A DNA stretch of 31,055 bases, taken from assembly GCA_963524305.1 (NCBI GenBank), contig CAURGH010000021.1, positions 1 through 31,055 on the forward strand, read 5' to 3'. This document shows positions 23,750 through 31,055 of the stretch, piece by piece. The position numbers and the translations under genes are program-made. The notes beneath the pieces are model-generated. The model did not search any database. It saw nothing but the letters and a program-made list of their open reading frames with translations, and was not told where the DNA came from. Numbering within the stretch: position 1 is the stretch's first letter; the number at the start of each line of letters is the position of its first letter. Origin of the DNA: JABCPH02 sp963524305 (lineage in GTDB: Bacteria; Fusobacteriota; Fusobacteriia; Fusobacteriales; Leptotrichiaceae).

Positions 23750-25300
23750 TTATTTTTTCATTTTATGTATAATTTCAGGGATATATTCTTCATTGCAATA
23801 TTCAGTGAAGATATTATAACATCTATCAATGTAATTTCCATTTATATCCCTTGAATTAACTTCATCCATAATTTCGAATGTACTCCTATCAATATTTTCT
23901 AATATTTTATCTTTATAAAAAATATTATTCTTATCACTAATATAATTTTTATTAATTATTTTAATTGAATTTTTATCTATTTTTTTAATTTTTTTATCAT
24001 AATAATAAATATTACTATCATCAGAATAAAAATTAAAACCTATATTCCTAAATTTTTTTGAGTTTTCTACTCTAAAACTGTGAAGTCCACCATCAAATAT
24101 AAAATAATAGATTTCATCATTTATTGCAATAAAATTATCATCTATTACTTTGAAAAAATCTTTTTTTATTTCTGACTTCTTGTCAGATTTAAAATATACT
24201 TTATCATCTGTAACTAAAAATATTTTATCAATTACTTGAATTTCTTTAGGAATAAAATTTAAATAAATTTTATCACGATAGTAAACATTATTTCTGTCTC
24301 TTGAATAATCATAGCCTAAAATCTCAAATGTATTTTTATCAACATTTTTTATAATTTTATTTTCAAAATAGATATTATTTTTATCTTTTGAATACTTATC
24401 TCTGATTATTTTAAAAGTTTCCTCATCAATTTTCCCAATTTGATCAGTTTTATAGTAACCTATTCCATTATTTATAAAATAATCTTTTGAAATTACCTTG
24501 AAATCTAATAAATCAGAACTTAAATTAAGTTTATAAATCCAAAATTCATTATCTATATCAGAATCAGTAACAATATAAATATTATTTTTATTTCTAAAAT
24601 AGTTTTCGCCAATATTTTTTAAATTTTTATCTTTTAGTTCAATTCCATTTAAAAATTTTATATTAATTCCATTAAAGTAAATATTATTTTTATCTTTTGA
24701 TATTCCATACTTTAAATTTTGAAAAGTATTCAAATCAATATTGTCTATTTTTTTACCTAAATAATAGATATTTTCTTTTGAAATTAAATATTCATCCTGT
24801 ATTTTCATATCTGGAGTTATCTTTATTCTATTTGTTATTTTTGCTAAATTTTTATTAGTAAAATTTTTTCCATAAACTGAATAATCTTTACTTTTATATT
24901 CATTAATTCCATAATAATAGTATTTATCTTTTATATAATATTTATTGACTACTTCTATATCCTTTGTATTCAAATTATTACTTAAAATCTCACCATTATA
25001 AAAAATTCTATATTTATCTTTAGCTATATTTTGTGATAACACTGCAAATGTCTTTGGATCAGAAAAGTCTATCCTCTTTCCTTTATAAAAAGCACTTATA
25101 TTATTTTTAGCATAAATATCATCAATTATTTCAAAATTTTCTTTATTAATGAATGGTAATTCGTATTCTTTTTTAGTACCTTCAATTTCTTCTCTATAAA
25201 CTACGGTATTATCTTTAATAATGTAGCCTAAATCTTTAGAGAAAATAAAACTGCTAATAACTAATATTAAAATAAAAATATTCTTTTTCAGACTAATCAC
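23750..25300 (-). CDS. Exported DKNYY-repeat protein (second, diverged copy)
   Basis: A signal peptide (KKNIFILILVISSFIFS) is followed by about a dozen DKNYY-type repeats, with S-K-D-K-N-N-I-Y-F and K-N-I/V-D-K-N-T-F-E-I appearing several times, but many units are diverged or short. It is 516 residues against about 713 for the plus-strand protein, so this is a paralogue rather than a copy. The start is unusual: the longest frame begins with GTG at 25300, directly after AAAGG with almost no spacing. A CTG nine bases further, followed by K-K-N, has ideal spacing and would give a normal signal peptide. Very AT-rich. Function unknown. Confidence 0.8.
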   Translation of the reverse strand: MISLKKNIFILILVISSFIFSKDLGYIIKDNTVVYREEIEGTKKEYELPFINKENFEIIDDIYAKNNISAFYKGKRIDFSDPKTFAVLSQNIAKDKYRIFYNGEILSNNLNTKDIEVVNKYYIKDKYYYYGINEYKSKDYSVYGKNFTNKNLAKITNRIKITPDMKIQDEYLISKENIYYLGKKIDNIDLNTFQNLKYGISKDKNNIYFNGINIKFLNGIELKDKNLKNIGENYFRNKNNIYIVTDSDIDNEFWIYKLNLSSDLLDFKVISKDYFINNGIGYYKTDQIGKIDEETFKIIRDKYSKDKNNIYFENKIIKNVDKNTFEILGYDYSRDRNNVYYRDKIYLNFIPKEIQVIDKIFLVTDDKVYFKSDKKSEIKKDFFKVIDDNFIAINDEIYYFIFDGGLHSFRVENSKKFRNIGFNFYSDDSNIYYYDKKIKKIDKNSIKIINKNYISDKNNIFYKDKILENIDRSTFEIMDEVNSRDINGNYIDRCYNIFTEYCNEEYIPEIIHKMKK

Positions 25301-25412
25301 CCTTTATTCTTTATTCCAATTTTTAATTATATTCAAACTATGAAACTGATTATTAAATATAATATTTGGTACAGTTTCATTTTTTTATAAAATTTACAAA
25401 AAATTCAAATTC

Positions 25413-26345
25413 TTACAAATATTTAAGTTTTCCTCTAAAGTCTTCAATAGTTTTATACCCTTTTTTATCCATAATGGCTTTTAATTCTTCAGTAATTCTC
25501 TTAAATGCTTCAGGACCTTCCTTATGCAAAGTAGTTCCTATTTGAACCATACTAGCACCACATAAAATGTGTTCAAAGGCATCTCTTCCAGTAAGAACTC
25601 CACCAGTTCCGATTATTTGAATAGAAGGATTCAATCTTTTATAAAATGCATGGACATTCGCAAGAGCAGTAGGTTTAACATATTCTCCTCCAATTCCTCC
25701 AAATCCATTTTTAGGCTTAATAAGAACAGTTTCATCATCTAAAATAAGTCCATTTCCAATACTATTAACGCAATTAATAAAAGTTAACGGAAATTTGTTA
25801 AATACAGCTGCTGCTTGATCAAAATGAACCATATCAAAGTAAGGTGGCAATTTTATACCTAAAGGTTTTTTGAAATAAGAAAAAATTTCTGTCAATAATT
25901 TTTCTGTAGTTTCCAAATCGTAGGCAATTTGTGGTTTTCCAGGGACATTTGGACAAGATAAATTTAATTCAACAAGTCCGTTAAATTCGCTTTCTTGCAC
26001 TCTTTTCAATAAAGTATGAGTATCTTCAGGCGACATTCCAACTAGTGAAAAGAAGAATGTACGATCTGGATGGGTTTTTTGCAATTCCAACAAATATTCC
26101 AAATAATAATCAAATCCTAAATTTGGTAATCCCATTGAATTAATGCTTCCTAAAGGTACATCTTGGTAACGAGGTGTAGGATTTCCATCTCTAGGACTTA
26201 GTGTAGCAGTTTTCGTAACAAAAGTTCCAGCTTCAGAATTTAAAATTTTCTCTAATTCCTCTCTATCAAAGCAGTAAACTCCAGCCGCATTCATAAAACA
26301 GTTTTCAAAATTAAATTTTCCAATATGAGTTTTAGTTGATGCCAT
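25413..26345 (-). CDS. pyrD: Dihydroorotate dehydrogenase, class 1A (fumarate-type)
   Basis: This enzyme oxidises dihydroorotate to orotate in pyrimidine synthesis; class 1A enzymes are cytosolic FMN proteins that pass electrons to fumarate. The 310-residue sequence follows the Lactococcus PyrDA pattern closely: GSINSMGLPNLGFDYYL, the active-site loop LNLSCPNVPGKPQ with its catalytic Cys, IKLPPYFD, NSIGNGL, GFGGIGG and IIGTGGVLTGRDAFEH. No PyrK gene or class 2 N-terminal membrane helix is nearby, consistent with a stand-alone class 1A enzyme. AGGAGG precedes the ATG and TATGATATAAT serves as an extended -10. Expected to function without the respiratory chain, fitting a fermentative anaerobe. 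Confidence 0.95.
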   Translation of the reverse strand: MASTKTHIGKFNFENCFMNAAGVYCFDREELEKILNSEAGTFVTKTATLSPRDGNPTPRYQDVPLGSINSMGLPNLGFDYYLEYLLELQKTHPDRTFFFSLVGMSPEDTHTLLKRVQESEFNGLVELNLSCPNVPGKPQIAYDLETTEKLLTEIFSYFKKPLGIKLPPYFDMVHFDQAAAVFNKFPLTFINCVNSIGNGLILDDETVLIKPKNGFGGIGGEYVKPTALANVHAFYKRLNPSIQIIGTGGVLTGRDAFEHILCGASMVQIGTTLHKEGPEAFKRITEELKAIMDKKGYKTIEDFRGKLKYL

Positions 26346-26421
26346 TTTATTTCCTCCTAATTTTTATAAAATTAATAATATATCTTTTTTATATTATATC
26401 ATAAATATTCAAAAATTTTTA

Positions 26422-26877
26422 TTAAATCTCTTTTTTTATAGTTTCTAACAATGCTTTACAACCTTTGTAAACATCATTATATGTAGCTTCAAAATCTCCA
26501 GTATAATAAGGGTCTGCAATTTCACGTTTTTCTCCAGCATATTCAAGAAGCATTTTCACTTCGCCATTAAATCGATTATTTAAAAACTTCTTAATATTAG
26601 AAATATTGCTTTCATCCATTCCAATAATATAGTCAAAAGTCAAATCATTATCATTTAAAATACGTGAAAACATTCCGTCCACACTAATTCCTTCTTTTGC
26701 CAAACGTTTTCTTGTTCCCTGATGAACAGGATTTCCATGCTCCCAAGAACTTGTCGCAGCTGAATCAATAAAAATTTTATCTGATAAATTTTCATCTTCA
26801 ACCATTTTTCTAAAAACAGCCTCGGCCATTGGTGATCGACAAATATTTCCCAGACAAACAAACAGTACTTTTTTCAT
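26422..26877 (-). CDS. Low-molecular-weight protein-tyrosine phosphatase
   Basis: A 151-residue LMW-PTP. The signature C8-L-G-N-I-C-R14-S-P near the N-terminus is the phosphate-binding loop with nucleophile Cys and binding Arg, and D-P-Y-Y near residue 122 supplies the general acid. Such enzymes often partner with tyrosine kinases in capsule control or act on arginine phosphate; no kinase or capsule gene lies in the window, so the substrate is unknown. GAAGGAG precedes the ATG and a TATAAT lies about 30 bases upstream. It is co-directional with pyrD, whose gene begins 77 bases downstream and has its own -10. Confidence 0.92.
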   Translation of the reverse strand: MKKVLFVCLGNICRSPMAEAVFRKMVEDENLSDKIFIDSAATSSWEHGNPVHQGTRKRLAKEGISVDGMFSRILNDNDLTFDYIIGMDESNISNIKKFLNNRFNGEVKMLLEYAGEKREIADPYYTGDFEATYNDVYKGCKALLETIKKEI

Positions 26878-26964
26878 AAGTTCTCCTTCATAAATATTAA
26901 ATTCTATAAATATTATACTAAAAAGTAAGTAAAATATCTAGTTGAAAAATAAAAATTCAAAAAT

Positions 26965-26993
26965 TTGACAGATCTTTTTATGTGTGTTATTAT
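26965..26993 (+). promoter_or_regulatory. Promoter of asnA
   Basis: TTGACA (26965-26970) and TATTAT (26988-26993) with a 17-base spacer, about 45 bases upstream of the start codon. Divergent from the phosphatase gene. Confidence 0.65.
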
Positions 26994-27036
26994 ACGGTTA
27001 TTGAAATATGAAAATTTGTAAAATGAGGAGAAGAAA

Positions 27037-28047
27037 ATGGCAAAAACAATTGTACCAAAAAATTATGATCCAAAATGGGATATTATGGAAACAGAAATTG
27101 CAATAAAATTGACAAAAGATTTTTTTGAAAGAGAATTAGCAAACACATTAAGTTTAACAAGAATTTCAGCACCATTATTCGTAAAAAAATCTACAGGATT
27201 AAACGATAACTTAAATGGTGTGGAAAGACCAGTTGCTTTTGAAATGAAAGAAATTCCAGGAGAAACAATCGAAATCGTTCATTCATTAGCAAAATGGAAA
27301 AGATTGGCTTTGAAAAGATATGGAGTAGAAGCTGGAAAAGGTATTTATGCTGATATGAATGCGATAAGAAGAGATGAAGATTTAGATAATACACATTCAA
27401 TTTACGTTGACCAATGGGATTGGGAAAAAGTTTTAACAAAAGAAACTAGAAATATTGAAACATTAAAAGAAACTGTAAGAAAAATTTTTAGCGTATTCAA
27501 AAAAACTCAAAATATGTTAGCTGAAAAATATGAAAAAGCAGAAAAATTCTTACCAGAAGAAGTAACATTTGTAACATCTCAAGAATTAGAAGATTTATAT
27601 CCTGAATTAACTCCAGAAGAAAGAGAAAATGCTTACGCAAAAGAAAAAGGAGCTATTTTCATTATGCAAATAGGAAAAGTTTTAGCTTCAGGACAAAGAC
27701 ATGACGGAAGAGCACCAGATTATGATGATTGGGAATTAAATGGAGATTTAATTATGTGGAACCCAGTGTTAGACAGATCATTGGAATTGTCTTCAATGGG
27801 AATCAGAGTAGATAAAGATTCATTAAGAAAACAATTAAAAGAATTAGGATTAGAAGAAAGAGAAAATTTAGATTTCCATAAATTATTGTTAAATGAAGAA
27901 TTACCATTAACAATTGGTGGAGGAATTGGACAATCAAGAATTTGTATGTTCTTATTACAAAAGGCTCATATTGGAGAAGTTCAAGCTTCAATTTGGTCAG
28001 ACGATATCGTAAAAACTTGTGAAGAAAATGGAATAAATTTATTATAG
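27037..28047 (+). CDS. asnA: Aspartate-ammonia ligase (asparagine synthetase A)
   Basis: AsnA makes asparagine from aspartate, ammonia and ATP. The fold is related to class II aminoacyl-tRNA synthetases. The 336-residue sequence shows the conserved start YDPKWDIMETEIAIK, the SAPLFVKKSTGLNDNLNG block, VHSLAKWKRLALKRYG, YVDQWDWEK and GGGIGQSRICM near the C-terminus. Length is standard. GAGGAGAAG precedes the ATG. It is transcribed alone with its own promoter and terminator. Dependence on free ammonia rather than glutamine fits an ammonia-rich anaerobic habitat (inference). Confidence 0.97.
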   Translation: MAKTIVPKNYDPKWDIMETEIAIKLTKDFFERELANTLSLTRISAPLFVKKSTGLNDNLNGVERPVAFEMKEIPGETIEIVHSLAKWKRLALKRYGVEAGKGIYADMNAIRRDEDLDNTHSIYVDQWDWEKVLTKETRNIETLKETVRKIFSVFKKTQNMLAEKYEKAEKFLPEEVTFVTSQELEDLYPELTPEERENAYAKEKGAIFIMQIGKVLASGQRHDGRAPDYDDWELNGDLIMWNPVLDRSLELSSMGIRVDKDSLRKQLKELGLEERENLDFHKLLLNEELPLTIGGGIGQSRICMFLLQKAHIGEVQASIWSDDIVKTCEENGINLL

Positions 28048-28133
28048 AATTGAAAATAATTTATAAAATTTTTGAAAAAGTTATCAAAAGGTTTTTTATT
28101 TTTTAAAATGAAGGTGTTTTGTAATAGATATTA

Positions 28134-28183
28134 GGAATGAAGAGGATTTATAAAATTTAATTTTATAGGTTCTCTTTTTTTGT
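28134..28183 (+). terminator. Terminator of asnA
   Basis: The arms AGAGGATTTATAAAA and TTTTATAGGTTCTCT pair over 15 positions (several G-U) and are followed by a T-run, 90 or more bases after the stop codon. Confidence 0.75.
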
Positions 28184-28227
28184 ATAAAAAAATGAAAATA
28201 AGAAATAGATATAAAAATTATTAAAAT

Positions 28228-28355
28228 TATGTTATACTACATTGAAAGCAAATAGTCGAATTTTACAAAAAATTATGACAAAAAGCACTAGGAATTAGAA
28301 AAAAAACTAGGAAATATTTTAAAATAAAATTTGAAAAAACATTAGGAGGAAAATT
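28228..28355 (+). promoter_or_regulatory. Promoter and leader of the ligase-ACP-acyltransferase gene
   Basis: Extended -10 TATGTTATACT at 28228-28238; the -35 is poorly defined. The leader of about 110 bases carries AGGAGG just before the start codon and no clear structure. Confidence 0.5.
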
Positions 28356-30839
28356 ATGTTTTTAGAAAAAACCGAGAGATTAGCATTAGTTGATTTTGAA
28401 AATAATCATATTAACTATATCGATTTAGTAAACAACATTAAATATTACTCAGATAATTTTATAAATTTAGAAGAAAATAAATTTGGATTAATTATAATGG
28501 AAAACAGACCAGAATGGATTTACAGTTTCTTTACAATTTGGGACAAAAATTCAGCTGCTATTGCAATTGATGCACAAAGTTCTCCAAAAGAAATTTTGTA
28601 TGTATTGGAAGATTCAAATCCAGATATAATTATGTGTTCAAACGAAACAGAAAAAAATATTTTAGAAGCAATCTCAAATTACAACTTTAAAGATAATATA
28701 AAAGTTTTGAATGTAGATAATTTTAAAATTGATACTGAAAAAATGAAAAAAATTGCGAATTCTGAATTTGAATTAAGAAATCCAGAAGGAAGCCAAACAG
28801 CGGCAATGCTTTATACCTCAGGAACAACAGGATCGCCAAAAGGAGTTATGTTAACTTACAATAATTTAATGACTGAAATGGAAGGAATTTATGAAAAAGG
28901 AATTTTTGATTACAGAGATCAGATTTTAGCATTATTGCCGTTTCATCACGTTTTACCATTAACAGCAACAGTTCTTTTAATGTTAAGATATCAAACGTCA
29001 ATAGTTTTTGTAAGAAAAATTGCAAGTAAAGAGATTTTTGAAGCGTTGGAAAAAAATAGAGTAACCGCATTAATAGGAGTTCCAAGAGTATTCAAACTAT
29101 TTTACGATGGAATAAAACAACAAATAGATGCAAAATTTATAACAAGAGCAATTTTCAAAATAATGAGTAAAAGTAAATCTATACCTTTAAAAAGAAAAGT
29201 ATTTTCAAAAGTTCATAAAAAATTTGGAGGACATTTAGATTTCATCGTTGCAGGTGGAGCCAAATTAGATCCAGAAATTGCTAGATTTTATGAAACTTTA
29301 GGAATCTACTCATTGGAAGGATACGGATTAACAGAAACTTCGCCAGTTATTGCTGTAAATTCAAAAAAAGAAAGAAAAATTGGAACAATTGGGAAAAAAT
29401 TATACAATGTTGATGTAAAAATTGAGAATGAAGAACTTTGGGTAAAAGGTCCTATCGTTATGAAAGGATATTACAATAAGCCAGAAAAAACAGCAGAAGT
29501 AATGACTGAAGATGGTTGGTTCAAAACAGGAGATTTAGCAAAAATAGATGAAGAAGGTTACATCACTATAATTGGTAGAAGAAACAGCATGATTGTCCTG
29601 TCAAATGGGAAAAATATTGATCCTGAAACTCTTGAAAATAGATTAATAGCTAAAAGTGATAAATTAATAAAAGAAGCAGGAATTTTCAATCATCAAAATA
29701 AATTAGCAGCGATAATAATTCCTGATTTATTAGAATGTAGAAAAAGAAATATCAATAATGTAAAAACTTATATAAAAAATATAGTTGAAGATTATAATTT
29801 ATCTGCTCACAATTATGAAAAGGTGTTAGATTATAAAGTTTTTGAAGAAGAATTACCAAAAACAAGAGTTGGTAAATTACGAAGATTTATGCTTCCAAAT
29901 TTATACGAACAAAATGTTGTAAAAAAAGCGAAAGTAGTAGAACCAGACAACGAAGTATACAAAATTTTAAAAGAGTATGTGAAAAAAGCAAAAGGAATCG
30001 AACCTCAACCAGAAGAAAATTTAGAATTAGAGATTGGTATGGATTCACTAGATATAGTTGAGTTTTTTGCCTATATTGAAAATAATTTTGGATTGCAGTT
30101 GGATGAGGAGAAATTCGCTGAAATGCCTAATTTAAAACTTTTATCAGAGTATATCAATGAAAAAGCAGTAAAAATTGAAAATAATGAAATAAATTGGAAA
30201 CAAATAATAGAAGAAGCTAAACCAATAAAAGATGACAAAAATCGTTGGATCACAAAATTTTTAAAGGTATTTTTGGATGTAATAATAAAAATATATTTTA
30301 GAATCCAAAGAAATGGAAGAGAAAAATTAGATCCTAAACCAAAAATTTATGTTTCAAACCATCAAAGTTTCATTGATCCATTAATTTTAGGAAGTCTGCT
30401 ACCAAAATCAATCCTTTATAACACAATATTTTTAGCAATAGACTGGTATTTCAAAAAATTCCCTCTAAAATTATTAGTAAGTAATGGAAATGTAATTTTG
30501 ATTGATATAAATAAAAATATTAGAAAAAGTGTAGAGGAAATTGTAGGATATTTAAAAAGTGGAAAAAATGTGTTAATTTTCCCAGAAGGTGCAAGAACAA
30601 AAGATGGAAAAGTTGCTGAATTTAAAAAAGTATTCGCAATTATTTCTAAAGAATTAGGAGTAGATGTGCAATGTTTAGGAATAAAAGGAGGATTTGAAGC
30701 GTATTCAAGATATATGAAATTTCCTAAACCTAAAAAAATAAAAGTAGCAGTCCTCGATACAATCAAACCAGAAGGTTCTTATGAAGAAATAACTAAAAGA
30801 GCAAAAGAAATAATAAAAAAATATGTTGAAAGTGAATAG
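28356..30839 (+). CDS. Fatty-acid AMP ligase-ACP-acyltransferase fusion
   Basis: Three domains in one 827-residue chain. Residues 1-520 are an AMP-forming acyl ligase (YTSGTTGSPKGVML near 153, GYGLTETSPV, GWFKTGDLA) that activates fatty acids. Residues 530-600 are an acyl-carrier domain with G-M-D-S564-L, the phosphopantetheine site. About 640-827 is a PlsC-type acyltransferase with H669-x4-D674 and E744-G-A-R. The order suggests acid to acyl-AMP to fused ACP to lysophospholipid, a self-contained scavenging or re-acylation machine. E. coli Aas has the acyltransferase before the ligase and no ACP. No clear transmembrane helix is seen, but the acyltransferase likely contacts the membrane. AGGAGG precedes the ATG. 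The acyl acceptor is inferred. Confidence 0.88.
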   Translation: MFLEKTERLALVDFENNHINYIDLVNNIKYYSDNFINLEENKFGLIIMENRPEWIYSFFTIWDKNSAAIAIDAQSSPKEILYVLEDSNPDIIMCSNETEKNILEAISNYNFKDNIKVLNVDNFKIDTEKMKKIANSEFELRNPEGSQTAAMLYTSGTTGSPKGVMLTYNNLMTEMEGIYEKGIFDYRDQILALLPFHHVLPLTATVLLMLRYQTSIVFVRKIASKEIFEALEKNRVTALIGVPRVFKLFYDGIKQQIDAKFITRAIFKIMSKSKSIPLKRKVFSKVHKKFGGHLDFIVAGGAKLDPEIARFYETLGIYSLEGYGLTETSPVIAVNSKKERKIGTIGKKLYNVDVKIENEELWVKGPIVMKGYYNKPEKTAEVMTEDGWFKTGDLAKIDEEGYITIIGRRNSMIVLSNGKNIDPETLENRLIAKSDKLIKEAGIFNHQNKLAAIIIPDLLECRKRNINNVKTYIKNIVEDYNLSAHNYEKVLDYKVFEEELPKTRVGKLRRFMLPNLYEQNVVKKAKVVEPDNEVYKILKEYVKKAKGIEPQPEENLELEIGMDSLDIVEFFAYIENNFGLQLDEEKFAEMPNLKLLSEYINEKAVKIENNEINWKQIIEEAKPIKDDKNRWITKFLKVFLDVIIKIYFRIQRNGREKLDPKPKIYVSNHQSFIDPLILGSLLPKSILYNTIFLAIDWYFKKFPLKLLVSNGNVILIDINKNIRKSVEEIVGYLKSGKNVLIFPEGARTKDGKVAEFKKVFAIISKELGVDVQCLGIKGGFEAYSRYMKFPKPKKIKVAVLDTIKPEGSYEEITKRAKEIIKKYVESE

Positions 30840-30852
30840 AGAAAACATAAAT

Positions 30853-30898
30853 TTAAGCCCCTTTAGTTCTAAAAAAATAATGAGTTAAAGGGGTTTAG
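30853..30898. terminator. Hairpin after the fusion gene
   Basis: AAGCCCCTTTA pairs with TAAAGGGGTTT around a loop of about 20 bases. The downstream side on plus is A-rich rather than T-rich, so its use as a terminator is likely but not certain. Confidence 0.6.
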
Positions 30899-30929
30899 AA
30901 AAAAATGAATAAAAAAAATAAAAAAAGTG

Positions 30930-30958
30930 TTGACAAAAATAAAAGGCTATGTTATACT
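30930..30958 (+). promoter_or_regulatory. Consensus promoter of tRNA-Leu
   Basis: TTGACA (30930-30935) and TATACT (30953-30958) with 17 bases between, about 45 bases before the tRNA gene. Confidence 0.8.
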
Positions 30959-31003
30959 AATCCAGTAGTTGTGAAAAATAGAAAGAAAGTAAGCAATAAT
31001 TAT

Positions 31004-31055
31004 GCCTTGGTGGCGAAATCGGTAGACGCACAGGACTTAAAATCCTGTGGAAGCA
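31004..31055 (+). tRNA. tRNA-Leu (anticodon UAA), truncated by the window end
   Basis: The gene begins GCCTTGG (acceptor 5' strand), followed by TGGCGAAATCGGTAGACGCA (position 8-9 linker and D arm), then CAGGA-CTTAAAA-TCCTG as anticodon arm with anticodon TAA. The sequence ends in the variable arm (GTGGAAGCA). The large variable arm and D-arm layout are typical of a class II tRNA-Leu. The T arm and 3' acceptor strand lie beyond the window. It reads UUA codons, the main leucine codon in such AT-rich genomes. More tRNA genes may follow. Confidence 0.93.

Overview
The window is very AT-rich, densely packed bacterial DNA with strong AGGAGG-type ribosome binding sites and canonical TTGACA/TATAAT promoters. 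The protein set suggests a Fusobacteriota member, most likely Leptotrichia or a close relative: DKNYY-repeat secreted proteins, a fumarate-type PyrD, ammonia-dependent AsnA, a UPF0756 membrane protein and a ligase-ACP-acyltransferase fusion. The genus is inferred from protein character only; no rRNA gene is present.

Region 1 (1-540): the window opens in the right end of an IS200/IS605-type element. What looks like the 3' end of its TnpB guide RNA abuts the 3' remnant of a PTS sugar permease gene. After a clear terminator comes a short stretch of IS256-like inverted-repeat ends with no transposase.

Region 2 (540-7112): housekeeping genes. cca lies on the minus strand. A plus-strand run follows: mutL, rlmH, a DUF1292-like acidic protein, a DUF1934/YwiB-like protein and lysS, covering mismatch repair, ribosome methylation and tRNA charging.

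Region 3 (7200-8830): a small exported PepSY protein, a 520-bp gene-free stretch with two tandem hairpins of identical loop, a terminator, and a minus-strand exported Amidase_3 peptidoglycan hydrolase.

Region 4 (8975-11880): a metal-resistance operon. A perfect promoter overlaps the start of an ArsR/SmtB-type palindrome. A 10-codon leader ORF overlaps the arsR-family gene by ATGA, and a Cd/Zn/Pb P1B-ATPase follows.

Region 5 (11885-12711, minus): a compact cluster of four very small genes (43-aa zinc ribbon, 68 aa, 46-aa membrane peptide, 99 aa) with gaps of 3-23 bases. The function is unknown, and this is the best candidate here for an undescribed system.

Region 6 (13061-18930): a ClC chloride transporter with a TrkA-C tail, recG, an EamA transporter, a lipoprotein, and UPF0756 on the minus strand.

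Region 7 (18969-25300): an SDR dehydrogenase, a tiny exported basic repeat peptide, a 713-aa DKNYY-repeat exported protein, a lysozyme-like lipoprotein, and a second, minus-strand DKNYY protein.

Region 8 (25413-31055): pyrD (class 1A) and a low-molecular-weight tyrosine phosphatase on minus; asnA and the ligase-ACP-acyltransferase fusion on plus; then a perfect promoter driving tRNA-Leu(UAA), cut by the window end.
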